Positions 25,503 to 34,805 of a stretch of DNA of 64,000 nucleotides are shown in pieces. Source of the DNA: Actinoallomurus vinaceus. GTDB taxonomy: Bacteria; Actinomycetota; Actinomycetes; Streptosporangiales; Streptosporangiaceae. Both the position numbers and the translations under genes were made by a program. The stretch is from assembly GCF_039542055.1 (NCBI RefSeq), contig NZ_BAABHK010000003.1, forward strand, positions 62,001-126,000, in the 5' to 3' direction. The notes under the pieces are model-generated. The model made no database searches. It saw nothing but the letters and a program-made list of their open reading frames with translations, and was not told the origin of the DNA. Every line of letters starts with the position of its first letter. Position 1 is the stretch's first letter.

Positions 25503-28500
25503 ATGCGCTTTGGGATGCTAGGTCCCCTCGCCGTGTGGACCGACGACGGCCGCCCCGTTCCGGTGCCCGGGTTGAAGGTACGGGCGCTGCTGGCCGACCT
25601 GCTGGTGCACGCGGGGCGTCCGGTCCCCGCCGACCGGTTGATCGACGACCTCTGGGGCGACCGGCTGCCCGGGAATCCCGCCGGCGCGCTCTCGGCCAAG
25701 GTCTCCCAGCTGCGGCGCGTCCTGGAGGACGCCGAGCCGGGCGCGCGGACGCTCGTGGTGTCCCGGCCGGCCGGATATCTCCTCCAGGCCGACGACGACC
25801 GGCTGGACGCGCACCGGTTCCGGTCGCTCACCCGCCGGGCCCGCGAGGCCGACGAGCCGGCCGCGACGGCGGCGGCCCTGGCGGACGCCCTGGCCCTGTG
25901 GCGGGGCCCGGCGCTCGCCGACTTCGCCGACGAGCCGTTCGCGCAGGCGACCGTCGCCCGGCTGATGGAGCAGTGGCTCACCGCGCTGGAGGACCACGCC
26001 GAGGTCCGCCTCACCCTCGGCGAGCACGGCGCGCTGGTCGGCGAGCTCGGCGACCTGCTGACCGCGCATCCGCTTCGGGAGCGGCTGCGGGCCGCGCACA
26101 TGCGCGCCCTGTACCGCAGCGGGCGGCAGAGCGAGGCCCTCGACAGCTACGACCGGCTGCGCACCGAGCTCGCCGACGAGCTCGGGCTGGATCCGAGTCC
26201 GGAGCTGGTCGCCCTGCACCAGGCGATCCTCGAGCACGACCCCGTGCTGGAGGCGCCGGCCGCCGGCGTTCCCGCCCGGCCGCGGACGAACCTGCACGCG
26301 CCGGCGACCGATCTGATCGGCCGCGACGACGCCCTCGTCGCGGTCGGTGACCGGCTGGCGACCGACCGGCTGGTGACGCTCACCGGTCCGGGCGGGGTCG
26401 GGAAGACGCGGCTGGCGGTCGAGGCCGCCGCCCGGCTGGTGGACGGCTTCCCCGACGGCGCCTGGCTCGTCGAACTGGCGGGCCTCTCCGGGTCTTCGGC
26501 GTCGGCGGCCGCCCCGGTGGACGCGGTGATGCGCGTCCTCGACATCCGCGACGCCGCGGGCGAGGGCGCGCTCGTCGCGCCGGTCGACCGCCTCGCCGAC
26601 GCGCTGTCGGCGCAGCGGCTGCTGCTGGTGCTGGACAACTGCGAGCACCTGATCGAGCCGGTGGCCGAGCTGACGGATCGGCTGCTGCGAGCGGTGCCGG
26701 GGCTGCGCGTACTCGCCACGAGCCGGGAGCCGCTCGGGCTGACCGGCGAGGTGGTGTGGAGTGTCCCGCCGCTGGAGATCCCCGCCCGCGCCGACGAGTC
26801 GGACCCGGCGGCGCTGGCGCGGTCGAGCGCCGTCCGCCTCTTCGTGGACCGGGCGACGGCCGCCGCGCGCGGGTTCCGGCTCGACGCGGAGACGGCTCCG
26901 GCCGTCGCGGTGCTCTGCCGGCGGCTGGACGGCATCCCGCTCGCCCTCGAACTGGCCGCGACGCGGATGCGGGCCCTCGGCGTACACGGCCTGGTGGCCC
27001 GGCTGGACGACCGGTTCCGGCTGCTGGCCACCGGCCACCGGGGCGCTCCGCAGCGGCAGCGGACGCTGATGGCGATGATCGACTGGAGCTGGGAGCTGCT
27101 GTCCGAACCCGAGCGCACGGTCCTGCGCCGGCTCGCCGTCCAGGCGGACGGGTGCGCGCTGGAGGCCGCCGAGGCCGTCTGCTCCGGAGCCGGCCTGCCG
27201 GCGGAGGAGGTGCTCGACCTGCTGGTCCGCCTGGTCGATCGCTCTCTTGTGGCGATGACGGAGCACGGCGACGACGGGCCTCGCTACCGGTTGCTGGAGT
27301 CGGTGGCCGCCTACTGCGCGGACCGGCTGGAGGAGGCGGGCGAGTACGAGCCGGTACGCCGCCGGCACCGCCGGTACTACACGGAGCTGGCCGAGCGCGC
27401 AGAGCCGCACCTGTACGGGCACGACCAGGCCCGGTGGCTGAGCGTCCTGGACACCGAGGCGGCCAACCTGCGGACGGCGCTCGACGGCGCGGTGGCCGAC
27501 GGCGACGCCGAGTCGGCGCTGCGGCTGGTGAACGCCCAGGCCTGGTCCTGGTTCCTGCGCGGCCGCCTGGCCGAGGCACGGCGATCCCTCGAGGCGGCCC
27601 TCGCGCTCGGCGCCGGCCCGGCGCACACCCACGAGCAGACTCTCGGACGCGGCGGTGGCCCAGGACACGCCCCCGAGCACACCCTCGGGCACGACCGTGG
27701 CCCAGGGCACCCTCCCGAGCACACCCTCGGGCACGACGGTGATCCGACGTCCGACCGAGAACGGGCCCGGCACCGTGCGACGGTCCCCGCACCCGGCGAT
27801 GCCCCAACGCACACCCCCGAGCAGGCTCTCGGGCACGACGGTGATCCGGCACGCGCCCCAGAGCAGGCCCGGCATCCTGCCACGGCCCTCGCACCGGACG
27901 ATGGCCCGGCGTACACCCCCGAGCGGGCCCGGCGCCGTGCTGCGGCCCTGGCCTGGCGCGCCGGCATGGCCCTCCTGCAGGGTGACCACACCGACTGGGC
28001 CGCCCGCCGGCAGGCGGCGTTGCGGCTGTTCGAGGACGCCGAGGCGCCGGCCGCGCTGGCACGCGCCCAGTGGTTCCTGGCCTTCACCGCAGGCGAGGTC
28101 GAGGACCCGGCCGCCGGCGCGGAACTGCTCGACCAGGCTCTCAAGGGATTCGACGCGGTCGGCGACCGGTGGGGCCGCGCCGCCGTCCTCATCCTCCGGG
28201 CCAAGTACGCGCATGCCCATGGGGAACCCGCCCTGCTGGAGAGCGAGGGCGAGCGGGCGGCGCGCCTGTTCGCCGAGGTCGGTGACCGCTGGGGACAGTT
28301 GCAGGCCACCGAGTGGCTCGGCGCCCTGGCGGAGCTGACCGGCGACCACGAACGCGCCGACCGCCTCCAGCGCCGGGGGCTGGCCGCGGCCGAGGAGCTC
28401 CGGCTCTGGCCCGACGTCGCCATGCGGCTGGCCTGGCTCGGCTGGAGCGCGATGATGCGCCGCGCGTACCCGTCGGCACGGGAGTACGGCGAGCGGGCGC

Positions 28501-29060
28501 TGCGGCTCGCCGTGGAACAGGGTCACCAGCCGGCCGTCGTGTTCGCCCGGATCACCGTGGGTCTCACCGCGCTGCGCGAGGGCGATCTGGACGTCGCCGA
28601 GGAGCACCTGGAGACGCTACTGCGGGCGGTGCCCCGGGACACAGAGGCCATGCCGCCGCTGCACCTGCCGCTCCTGCAGGTGGGCCTCGGTCACGTGGCC
28701 GAGCGTCGCGGGGACGCCACCACGGCGCTGGCGTTCCACCGGGACGCCCTTGCCGCCGCGCTCCGGATGGAGGCCCCCCGCGACACGGCCGGCGCCCTGG
28801 AAGGCGTCGCCGGCGCACTCGGCCTCGCCGGTCATCCCACCCCGGCCGCCCGCCTCCTGGGCACGGCGGCCGCGCTGCGCCGGTCGTCCGGCCTGGCCGC
28901 CGGCCCCGTCGAGCGCGACGACATCGACCGCGCCACGGCCCGGATCCACGCCGCGCTGCCGGAGGCGGCGTTCGCCGCCGCGTACGACGAGGGCGGTTCC
29001 ACGTCAGCGGCCGACTGCCTCAAGGAGATCGCCCGGCTGACCGCCGCCGGACGGCCCTGA
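25503..29060 (+). CDS. AfsR/SARP-type giant regulator (DNA-binding, BTAD, NB-ARC, TPR)
   Basis: This protein of about 1185 residues has, in order, an OmpR-like DNA-binding domain (residues 1-95, FGMLGPLAVW...KVRALLADLLVHAG), a bacterial transcriptional activation domain (about 95-240), an NB-ARC/AP-ATPase with P-loop GPGGVGKT near 295-302 and LVLDNCEHL as Walker B, and a TPR-rich C-terminus. Residues about 704-815 are an insertion of imperfect repeats around PEHTLGHD that breaks the TPR array. Such proteins activate secondary-metabolite genes. The ATG at 25503 is used; a GTG at 25494 adds three residues. It follows the RiPP-like cluster by 51 bases and could control it, but may act elsewhere. 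Confidence 0.9.
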   Translation: MRFGMLGPLAVWTDDGRPVPVPGLKVRALLADLLVHAGRPVPADRLIDDLWGDRLPGNPAGALSAKVSQLRRVLEDAEPGARTLVVSRPAGYLLQADDDRLDAHRFRSLTRRAREADEPAATAAALADALALWRGPALADFADEPFAQATVARLMEQWLTALEDHAEVRLTLGEHGALVGELGDLLTAHPLRERLRAAHMRALYRSGRQSEALDSYDRLRTELADELGLDPSPELVALHQAILEHDPVLEAPAAGVPARPRTNLHAPATDLIGRDDALVAVGDRLATDRLVTLTGPGGVGKTRLAVEAAARLVDGFPDGAWLVELAGLSGSSASAAAPVDAVMRVLDIRDAAGEGALVAPVDRLADALSAQRLLLVLDNCEHLIEPVAELTDRLLRAVPGLRVLATSREPLGLTGEVVWSVPPLEIPARADESDPAALARSSAVRLFVDRATAAARGFRLDAETAPAVAVLCRRLDGIPLALELAATRMRALGVHGLVARLDDRFRLLATGHRGAPQRQRTLMAMIDWSWELLSEPERTVLRRLAVQADGCALEAAEAVCSGAGLPAEEVLDLLVRLVDRSLVAMTEHGDDGPRYRLLESVAAYCADRLEEAGEYEPVRRRHRRYYTELAERAEPHLYGHDQARWLSVLDTEAANLRTALDGAVADGDAESALRLVNAQAWSWFLRGRLAEARRSLEAALALGAGPAHTHEQTLGRGGGPGHAPEHTLGHDRGPGHPPEHTLGHDGDPTSDRERARHRATVPAPGDAPTHTPEQALGHDGDPARAPEQARHPATALAPDDGPAYTPERARRRAAALAWRAGMALLQGDHTDWAARRQAALRLFEDAEAPAALARAQWFLAFTAGEVEDPAAGAELLDQALKGFDAVGDRWGRAAVLILRAKYAHAHGEPALLESEGERAARLFAEVGDRWGQLQATEWLGALAELTGDHERADRLQRRGLAAAEELRLWPDVAMRLAWLGWSAMMRRAYPSAREYGERALRLAVEQGHQPAVVFARITVGLTALREGDLDVAEEHLETLLRAVPRDTEAMPPLHLPLLQVGLGHVAERRGDATTALAFHRDALAAALRMEAPRDTAGALEGVAGALGLAGHPTPAARLLGTAAALRRSSGLAAGPVERDDIDRATARIHAALPEAAFAAAYDEGGSTSAADCLKEIARLTAAGRP
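27612..27945 (+). repeat. In-frame imperfect tandem repeats inside the AfsR-like gene
   Basis: Units of about 42-45 bases encode variants of GPGHAPEHTLGHD. Three close copies run head to tail from about 27615, followed by more diverged copies with TPEQALGHDGD and APEQARHPATAL. The frame is kept throughout, so the repeats expand the linker rather than break the gene. Confidence 0.75.
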
Positions 29061-29503
29061 TGCGGCCTGCGCGTACGCCGCCCGGAGTCCACGGCTCACC
29101 GGGTCGGTTCCCGTCGACCGCCCGGTCCCAGCCCACTGCGTGGTTACCGCTCACCGTCCGGCTCTCGGCTCACCGGGTGAGCGCGCTCGCACGGGCCGGG
29201 TGCCGCGCCACGCCGGGCCAGGGTGCTGCCGACCACGCAGGCCAGGGTGCCGTGCCTCACACCGTCCGTGATTCGCCCCTCCGACCGGCCAGGGTGTCGC
29301 GGCTCGTCGGCCGGGGCGGCCGCGCGGTCCCGGCACCGGTGTGTGGTCGGCGTCGGCCGGGGTTCGACGCCGAACAGCCGACGGCGCGGGCTTGCTGTCC
29401 GCACCACCGACAGCCGTCGCCGCGCGACACCGCGTCGCAGCCGGACGCCGCAGTCGGCGGCGCGCCCCCAGGTGCCGCGGCTCGCCGGTCAAGGTGCGGT
29501 GGC
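29061..29503. other. Gene-free, repeat-rich intergenic region
   Basis: This 443-bp stretch lies between the convergent AfsR-like and ACT-domain genes. Several diverged copies of a GGCCAGGGTG(C/T)CG unit occur (near 29215, 29243 and 29287, and as GGTCAAGGTGCGG near 29488), and CGGCTCACCGGGT occurs near 29092 and 29168. Open frames exist on both strands, but they have no start site, no family resemblance and low-complexity Arg/Pro-rich products, so I do not call a gene. Confidence 0.5.
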
Positions 29504-30319
29504 TCACGCCGTCCGGGGTTCGGCGGTCCGGGTGGCCTGGCCGAGCAGCGCGAGCGCGCGGGCCGTCTCGGTGGCGGTGAAGGGCAGTCCTGGCCGGTGC
29601 AGCCGGATCCGGTCCCCCGACGGGGCGGTCAGGGAGAGGGTCTCGCGGCCGTCGTGGGCACCGGTGTCGGGGGCGAGGCGGGCGTCCAGCAGTGCCGCGA
29701 GGGCGACCGGCAGCCGGTCCGGATCCTCGCCGGCCCAGGATGCCAGCAGGAGGGCGCGGGTGACCGGGTCGACCAGTTCGCGCATGGTGGCCGGGCGGGC
29801 CCGTACCGACCGGCCGCCCGCCGCGGTCAGCGCGTCGACCAGTGTCTCGGCCCGTACGGGCTCCGGAACCTGCACGTGGAGTTCGTCGACGGTGCCGTCG
29901 GTGTCGGATTGGGTGCTGAGCGACATGATGTTGCCGCCGATCGCGGCGGTCGCGGCGGCCAGCGCCGCCAGCTGTCCCGGGGTCTCCCGCACCCGCGCCC
30001 GTACGCGCCACAGGCGGGCGGCCGGGACCACGGTCTCCGGCGCGGGCCGGGGTTCGGACGAGTGAGGCCGGTGGTGGTCGTGCCGGTGGGTGAGCCAGAT
30101 GTGCGCCGACACGATCGCGCACAGGACGCCACCGAGCGCGATCAGCATCAGCGCGCCGGACTCGCGGTGGCCCAGCGCCGTGGAGAACAGGTGGGCGATT
30201 CCCGCGGCCACGAACAGCGCCGCGAACTCGACGGCCTCGCGCCGCCAGGCTCGCCTGCCGTGGCCGTGGGGCACGCCGACGCGGTCGATCGAGCGGCCTT
30301 TCCTGAGCTTCAGTCCCAT
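29504..30319 (-). CDS. Membrane protein with ACT-like domains
   Basis: This protein of about 271 residues has a basic N-terminus, then two hydrophobic helices (EAVEFAALFVAAGIAHLFS; ALMLIALGGVLCAIVSAHIWL), a His-rich loop THRHDHHRPH and a soluble C-terminal part. The latter contains an ACT-type fold (VRARVRETPGQLAALAAATAAIGGNIMSLST...TVDELHVQVPEPV), known for binding amino acids. The protein is probably a membrane-anchored small-molecule sensor; a metal role for the His-rich loop is possible. The start at ATG 30319 has a weak ribosome binding site, and longer in-frame starts reach 30403. It is a single-gene unit with A/T-rich promoter sequence behind it. Confidence 0.7.
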   Translation of the reverse strand: MGLKLRKGRSIDRVGVPHGHGRRAWRREAVEFAALFVAAGIAHLFSTALGHRESGALMLIALGGVLCAIVSAHIWLTHRHDHHRPHSSEPRPAPETVVPAARLWRVRARVRETPGQLAALAAATAAIGGNIMSLSTQSDTDGTVDELHVQVPEPVRAETLVDALTAAGGRSVRARPATMRELVDPVTRALLLASWAGEDPDRLPVALAALLDARLAPDTGAHDGRETLSLTAPSGDRIRLHRPGLPFTATETARALALLGQATRTAEPRTA

Positions 30320-30515
30320 GCCGACCACTCTGCGAAGCCCGCGTTGCGTCGCGTGATCGCCGCTGTGACGTCGGAGTAACCGGAAGCGCCTTTTTGTATA
30401 CACACCGAAAAACCCGGCGAAATGCGACCTACCGGCTCCGGTGACACGGGCACCGACCGTGTCTTACCGTGGGCGTCAGTAGCTCCGCTGAGCGTCGATC
30501 CTGGGGGCGGTGGCC

Positions 30516-31745
30516 ATGGCGTACGGTGCGGACCTCGCGCGGCTCGACTTCTGGGCGCGTCCTCCGGACGACCGTCATCAGGTGTTCGCGAAGCTGCGGG
30601 CCGCCGACGAGCCGGTGTTCGTCGAGTATCCCCGCCCCGGACAGCCGGTGGACGGCTTCTACGCCCTCACCCGCCACGCGGAGATCCTCGAGGTCAGCCG
30701 GAACCCGCAGGTCTTCAGCTCCGAGCCGACCTCGACGAGCCTCGACGACCCGCCGTCCGTGCTGCGCGACTACGTCGGTTCCATGATCAGCCTGGACGAT
30801 CCGCGGCACGCGCGGCTGCGCCGCATCGTCTCGCGCGCCTTCACGCCCAGGATGATCAAAAAGTTCGAGGACGACGTCTCCCTGATCGCCGCCCAGATCG
30901 TCGACCGCCTGGCCGAACGCGGCCCCTGCGACTTCGTCACCGAGGTGGCGATGCCGCTGCCGCTCACGATCATCTGCGCGATGATGGGGATCCCGGAGTC
31001 GGCGTACGGCGACGTCATCGAGGCGACCAACGTCATCATCGCGATGGGCGACCCCGACTACGTGGGGCCCGACGGGCAGGACCGCGCCTCGGTCCTCATC
31101 GAGAAGTTCTCCTTCCTGCACGCCCTGATGGGCGAGCTCGCCCAGGCCCGGCGCGCGCACCCGTCCGACGACCTGGTCACCGCCCTCGTCCACGCCGACG
31201 TCGAGGGAGAGTCGCTGACCGAGCGCGAGCTGGGGAAGTTCTTCGGGCTCCTCGTGGTCGCCGGCAACGAGACGACCCGCACCGCGCTGTCCCACGCGCT
31301 CGCGCTGTTCACCGACCACCCCGACCAGCGGACGCTGCTCCTGGACGACCTGGAGACCCGCCTGCCCACGGCCGTCGAGGAGGTCGTCCGGTACGCCACG
31401 CCGGTCACCTGGATGCGGCGCACCGTCACCGGTGACGTCGAGCTCCTCGGGCACACCTACCGGGCCGGGGACCGCGTCGTCCTCTACTACAACTCGGCCA
31501 ACCGGGACGAGGCCGTCTTCGACCGCCCCGACGTCTTCGACATCACCCGTACGCCCAATCCGCACGTCGGGTTCGGCGGGCCGGGCCCCCACTTCTGCCT
31601 CGGCGCGCACCTGGCCCGGCGTGAGATCACGGTCCTGCTGCGGGAACTGTTCACCCGGCTTCCCGGGATCCACGCCACCGCCGCGCCCGTACGGCAGCGC
31701 ACGAGCTTCGTGAACGGGATCAGCCGGCTGCCCTGCGCCTTCTGA
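30516..31745 (+). CDS. Cytochrome P450
   Basis: This 409-residue P450 shows heme loop FGGPGPHFCLG with Cys361, I-helix AGNET at 249-253 and K-helix EEVVRY. The opening LDFWARPPDDRHQVFAKLRAADEPVFVEYP and MISLDDPRHARLRRIVSRAFTPRMI resemble the group that includes the CYP124/125/142 lipid- and sterol-oxidising enzymes. Unlike the P450 at 23425 it keeps the common Glu-Thr pair. The ATG at 30516 is chosen; a GTG six bases earlier is also in frame. It stands alone, with a 45-base gap to the aldolase that has its own promoter-like sequence. The substrate is unknown. Confidence 0.9.
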   Translation: MAYGADLARLDFWARPPDDRHQVFAKLRAADEPVFVEYPRPGQPVDGFYALTRHAEILEVSRNPQVFSSEPTSTSLDDPPSVLRDYVGSMISLDDPRHARLRRIVSRAFTPRMIKKFEDDVSLIAAQIVDRLAERGPCDFVTEVAMPLPLTIICAMMGIPESAYGDVIEATNVIIAMGDPDYVGPDGQDRASVLIEKFSFLHALMGELAQARRAHPSDDLVTALVHADVEGESLTERELGKFFGLLVVAGNETTRTALSHALALFTDHPDQRTLLLDDLETRLPTAVEEVVRYATPVTWMRRTVTGDVELLGHTYRAGDRVVLYYNSANRDEAVFDRPDVFDITRTPNPHVGFGGPGPHFCLGAHLARREITVLLRELFTRLPGIHATAAPVRQRTSFVNGISRLPCAF

Positions 31746-31790
31746 CCTGAACGTGACTTTGATTCATGTTCACCGTTAGCCTTCGGTCTC

Positions 31791-32465
31791 ATGGCGGATG
31801 CGGACCTGGAACGGCTGCGTCGCTCGGTGGCCGCGGCATGCCACGGCCTCGCCCGTGAAGGGCTGCTGATCGGCACGGCGGGCAACGTGAGCGCGCGCTC
31901 GGGCGATCGCATCGCCATCTCCGCGACCGGCGTCGTCCTCGGGCACGCCACCCTGGACGAGATGACCGTGGTGGATCCGGACGGCGGCGTGGTCGCCGGA
32001 GATCTGGAGCCGAGCTCCGAGCTCGAGCTGCACCTGGGCGTCTACGAGCGGTACGGCGCGGGCGCGGTGGTGCACACGCACTCGCCGCAGGCCACCGCGC
32101 TGTCCCTGGTGCTGGACGAGCTCCCGTGCGTGCACTACCAGCAGCTCCAGATCGGCGGATCCGTACGGGTCGCGCCGTTCGCCGTCTTCGGCACCCCGGA
32201 ACTCGCGGAGCTCGTGCTGACGGCACTGGAGGGCAGGTCGGCGGCTCTCCTGGCCAACCACGGGGCGATCGCGCACGGCCCGACGCTGGACAAGGCGGTG
32301 GAGAACGCGCTGTTGCTCGAGTGGGCGTGCGGCGTCTACCTGCGCGCCGCCACGATCGGCACGCCCCGGGCGCTGAGCACCGACGAGCAGGCCGCCGTCA
32401 TCACGGCGGCGCTGAGCCGCGGCTACGGCCGGACCCGGCGGATCGACAAGGAGAACGCCCGATGA
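31791..32465 (+). CDS. Class II aldolase/adducin-family protein (FucA/AraD-like)
   Basis: This 224-residue cytoplasmic enzyme shows GLLIGTAGNVSARSGDRIAISATGV for the phosphate loop, the acid in PSSELELHLGVY, the zinc histidines in VVHTHSPQATA and a third in LLANHGAIAHG. Such enzymes split fuculose-1-phosphate or epimerise ribulose-5-phosphate. The next gene, a PfkB kinase, overlaps by four bases, so kinase and aldolase probably act in sequence: phosphorylation of a ketose or sugar and then retro-aldol cleavage. A promoter-like TTGATT followed by TTAGCCT lies in the short gap before the gene. Confidence 0.88.
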   Translation: MADADLERLRRSVAAACHGLAREGLLIGTAGNVSARSGDRIAISATGVVLGHATLDEMTVVDPDGGVVAGDLEPSSELELHLGVYERYGAGAVVHTHSPQATALSLVLDELPCVHYQQLQIGGSVRVAPFAVFGTPELAELVLTALEGRSAALLANHGAIAHGPTLDKAVENALLLEWACGVYLRAATIGTPRALSTDEQAAVITAALSRGYGRTRRIDKENAR

Positions 32466-33403
32466 CGCAGACGATCATCACCCTCGGCGCGCACGTGTTC
32501 GACGTGCAGGTCCGCCCGGTCGAGGTCATCCCGGAGGGGCAGGGCGCGGCGCTCGTCGATCAGATCCGCTTCGGCCCGGCGGGAACGGCCGCGGGAACCG
32601 CGGTCACCCTGGCCAAGCTCGGTGCGACGGTCCGCACCGCCGGGGCGGTCGGCGCCGACCCGATCGGCGACCTGCTGCTGACCATGCTCGCCCGGCACGG
32701 GATCGACACCTCGCTGGTGGTGCGCCGCGACACCGTGCAGACCTCGGCGTCGGTGCTGCCGATCCGACCGGACGGCAGCAGGCCCGCCTTCCACGTCCTG
32801 GGCGCGAACATCGCCTACGGCGGCGACGACGCCCCGTACGCCGACATCGCCGCCGCCACCCACCTCCACCTGGGCGGGCCCGAACTCATGGGCGGCGAGA
32901 GCGCGGCGAAGATCCTCGCCGCCGCGCGGTCGGCCGGCGTGGTCACCTCCGCCGACCTGCTCGCGCCCGGCGATCCCGGCATCCTCGACTCGATCGCGCC
33001 CGCGCTGCCGTACCTGGACCACCTGCTGCCCAACGACGAACAGGTCCTCGGCCTCACCGGTGCCGCCACCCTCGAGGACGGCGCCCGCGCGCTGCTGGAC
33101 CGGGGCGTCGGCTGTGTCGCGGTCACCCGGGGCGCCCGCGGCGCACTGGTGATGACCGCCGACGAGACGCTCGAAGTACCGGCGTTCGCCGTCGAGGTCG
33201 TCGACACCACCGGCTGCGGCGACGCGTTCTCGGCCGGGTTCCTCCGCGGCGTCGGCCTCGGCCGCCCGCTGCGGGAGGCCGCCGTCCTCGGCTGCGCGGC
33301 GGCGGCGCTGGTGGCCCAGGGGCTCGGCAGCGACCACGGCGAGTTCGACCTCGCCGCGGCCGACGCGTTCGCGGCGCACGCCCGCCCCTTGGGCATGCGC
33401 TGA
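32462..33403 (+). CDS. PfkB-family carbohydrate kinase
   Basis: This 313-residue ribokinase-like protein has the substrate-side motif FGPAGTAAGTAVTLAKLGA near the N-terminus and the ATP/anion-hole signature DTTGCGDAFSAGFLRG near the C-terminus, with the catalytic Asp in GCGDAF. It starts at ATG 32462, overlapping the aldolase stop. The pair would phosphorylate and cleave a pentose, deoxysugar or similar substrate. No transporter or regulator for this substrate is adjacent. Confidence 0.9.
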   Translation: MTQTIITLGAHVFDVQVRPVEVIPEGQGAALVDQIRFGPAGTAAGTAVTLAKLGATVRTAGAVGADPIGDLLLTMLARHGIDTSLVVRRDTVQTSASVLPIRPDGSRPAFHVLGANIAYGGDDAPYADIAAATHLHLGGPELMGGESAAKILAAARSAGVVTSADLLAPGDPGILDSIAPALPYLDHLLPNDEQVLGLTGAATLEDGARALLDRGVGCVAVTRGARGALVMTADETLEVPAFAVEVVDTTGCGDAFSAGFLRGVGLGRPLREAAVLGCAAAALVAQGLGSDHGEFDLAAADAFAAHARPLGMR

Positions 33404-33509
33404 CACGCGCCGCACCGATGGCGGGATGACCGCGGCCGGTATCGTCCGCGCCTTCTGACGTCCGATCCGGCAGGGCCGCCCTACCGGCGCAGACGGTTTC
33501 CTATATTCC

Positions 33510-33555
33510 AAAGTTTCACTAATCTGTGAATTGGATGTAAGTTCTGAACCGCTGT
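33510..33555 (+). promoter_or_regulatory. A/T-rich promoter region with a short palindrome
   Basis: In the 180-base gap before the methyltransferase gene, TTCAC (33515-33519) and GTGAA (33526-33530) form an inverted repeat in an A/T-rich patch, unlike the GC-rich surroundings. It is a likely promoter or operator; the factor is unknown. Confidence 0.45.
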
Positions 33556-33583
33556 TGCCGTTGGCGAAGGGACAGGACCTGCC

Positions 33584-34402
33584 GTGACGACCGAGAAGAT
33601 CGCCCTGTCCGGCGTTCAGGAGACGATGCTGGCGACCCTGTACGGCAAGGCGATGGAGAGCCGGTCCGCCGATCCGGTCCTCGTCGACGAGCAGGCCGAG
33701 CAGGCGGTCGACCGGATCGAGTACGACTTCTCCCGCCTGAAGGTGACCCGTAACACCGCCGTCTCCGCCGCCGTCCGCTCGCGGTATCTCGACGACTGGG
33801 CGCGCAGCGCCCTGGCGGAGCTTCCCGATGCGACCGTGCTGCACCTCGGCTGCGGCCTGGACTCCCGGGTGTACCGGCTGGATCCGCCGCCGACGGTCCG
33901 CTGGTACGACGTCGACTACCCCGATGTGGTCGCGCTGCGGCGCCGCCTGTACCCGGAGCGGCCCGGGTACCACCTGATCGCGTCCTCGGTGACCGATCCG
34001 GGCTGGCTGGCGGAGGTGCCCGACGACCGGTTCGGAGTGGTCATCGCCGAAGGTCTGACGATGTACCTCACCCGGGAGGAGACCGGGGACCTCTTCGAGC
34101 GCCTGACGTACCACCTGCCCGGCGGCGTGCTCATGTTCGACGCGTGGAACTCACTCGGCATGCGGGCCGGCGCCCGCCAGGGGGTCATCAAGGCATCCGG
34201 GGCGAAACTGGGCGGGTGGGGCATCGACCACCCCCACGACGTGGAACTCCTCGCGCCCGGCCTGACGTTCGTCGCCGAGCAGACGTTCTTCGACATCCCG
34301 GAGCTCGGCCGGTACGGGTGGCCGGTCCGGCTGGCCTGCCGCACGATGAACCGCATCCCGGCCATGCGGAACATGGGACGGCTTCTGCGGTACCGCTTCT
34401 GA
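33584..34402 (+). CDS. Class I SAM-dependent methyltransferase, LCMT/PPM-like family
   Basis: This 272-residue protein resembles the leucine carboxyl methyltransferase family widely used in actinomycete secondary metabolism. SAM binding is shown by TVLHLGCGLDSRVYRL and the acidic end of the next strand, WYDVDYPDVVALRR. VVIAEGLTMYLTREE is the conserved strand-4 motif. GTG at 33584 is the start. It stands alone between gaps. The methyl acceptor is unknown; members act on small-molecule carboxyl or hydroxyl groups. Confidence 0.87.
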   Translation: MTTEKIALSGVQETMLATLYGKAMESRSADPVLVDEQAEQAVDRIEYDFSRLKVTRNTAVSAAVRSRYLDDWARSALAELPDATVLHLGCGLDSRVYRLDPPPTVRWYDVDYPDVVALRRRLYPERPGYHLIASSVTDPGWLAEVPDDRFGVVIAEGLTMYLTREETGDLFERLTYHLPGGVLMFDAWNSLGMRAGARQGVIKASGAKLGGWGIDHPHDVELLAPGLTFVAEQTFFDIPELGRYGWPVRLACRTMNRIPAMRNMGRLLRYRF

Positions 34403-34519
34403 CCGACCCGGCGCGACCTGCGTGAATTCTGGGTTACATACCGTGTCGTCCGGTCTGCCCGGCTCCGGGCGCGCCAAGCTTGGAACGATCTCACGGTACC
34501 CCCTTCACGAGGAGCCCCG

Positions 34520-34795
34520 ATGCTCAGGCGCTCACGGCTTTTCGGACGCAAGACCCGCGTCACGTTCAGCCTTCCCCTCGACCTGCCCGATGGTGTCGTC
34601 AGCGTGGTCGGCGACTTCAACGGCTGGGAGCCCGGCCGGCATGAGCTCGTCAGGCGGCGCAACGGCACGCGCAGCGTCTCGGTGACGTTCTCCCCCGGCG
34701 TCCACCGGTTCCGTTATCTGGCCACGGGCGGCGTGTGGTTCGACGACGACACCGCCGACCGCACCGACGACCACGGCTGCCTGATCGAGGTCTGA
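34520..34795 (+). CDS. Small CBM48/isoamylase N-terminal-like protein
   Basis: This 91-residue protein consists almost entirely of an early-set/CBM48 beta-sandwich: VTFSLPLDLPDGVVSVVGDFNGWEPGRHEL and HRFRYLATGGVWFDDDTADRTDDHG match the glycogen-binding domain of AMPK-beta and branching enzymes. GAGGAG stands seven bases before the ATG. As a free-standing domain it may bind glycogen or a related alpha-glucan in the cytoplasm, perhaps as a targeting subunit. It converges on the TetR gene with ten bases between the stops. Confidence 0.88.
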   Translation: MLRRSRLFGRKTRVTFSLPLDLPDGVVSVVGDFNGWEPGRHELVRRRNGTRSVSVTFSPGVHRFRYLATGGVWFDDDTADRTDDHGCLIEV

Positions 34796-34805
34796 TCCTT
34801 CCCCG

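Noticed and set aside
25518..28607. A 1029-codon minus-strand frame opposite the first AfsR-like gene
   Set aside because: Low-complexity product with no recognisable family; the opposite strand holds a full multidomain regulator.
29151..30122. Possible extension or second gene on the minus strand beyond the ACT-domain protein
   Set aside because: The frame differs from that of the ACT gene, overlaps it, and encodes a Pro/Arg-rich product from a repeat field without a start site.
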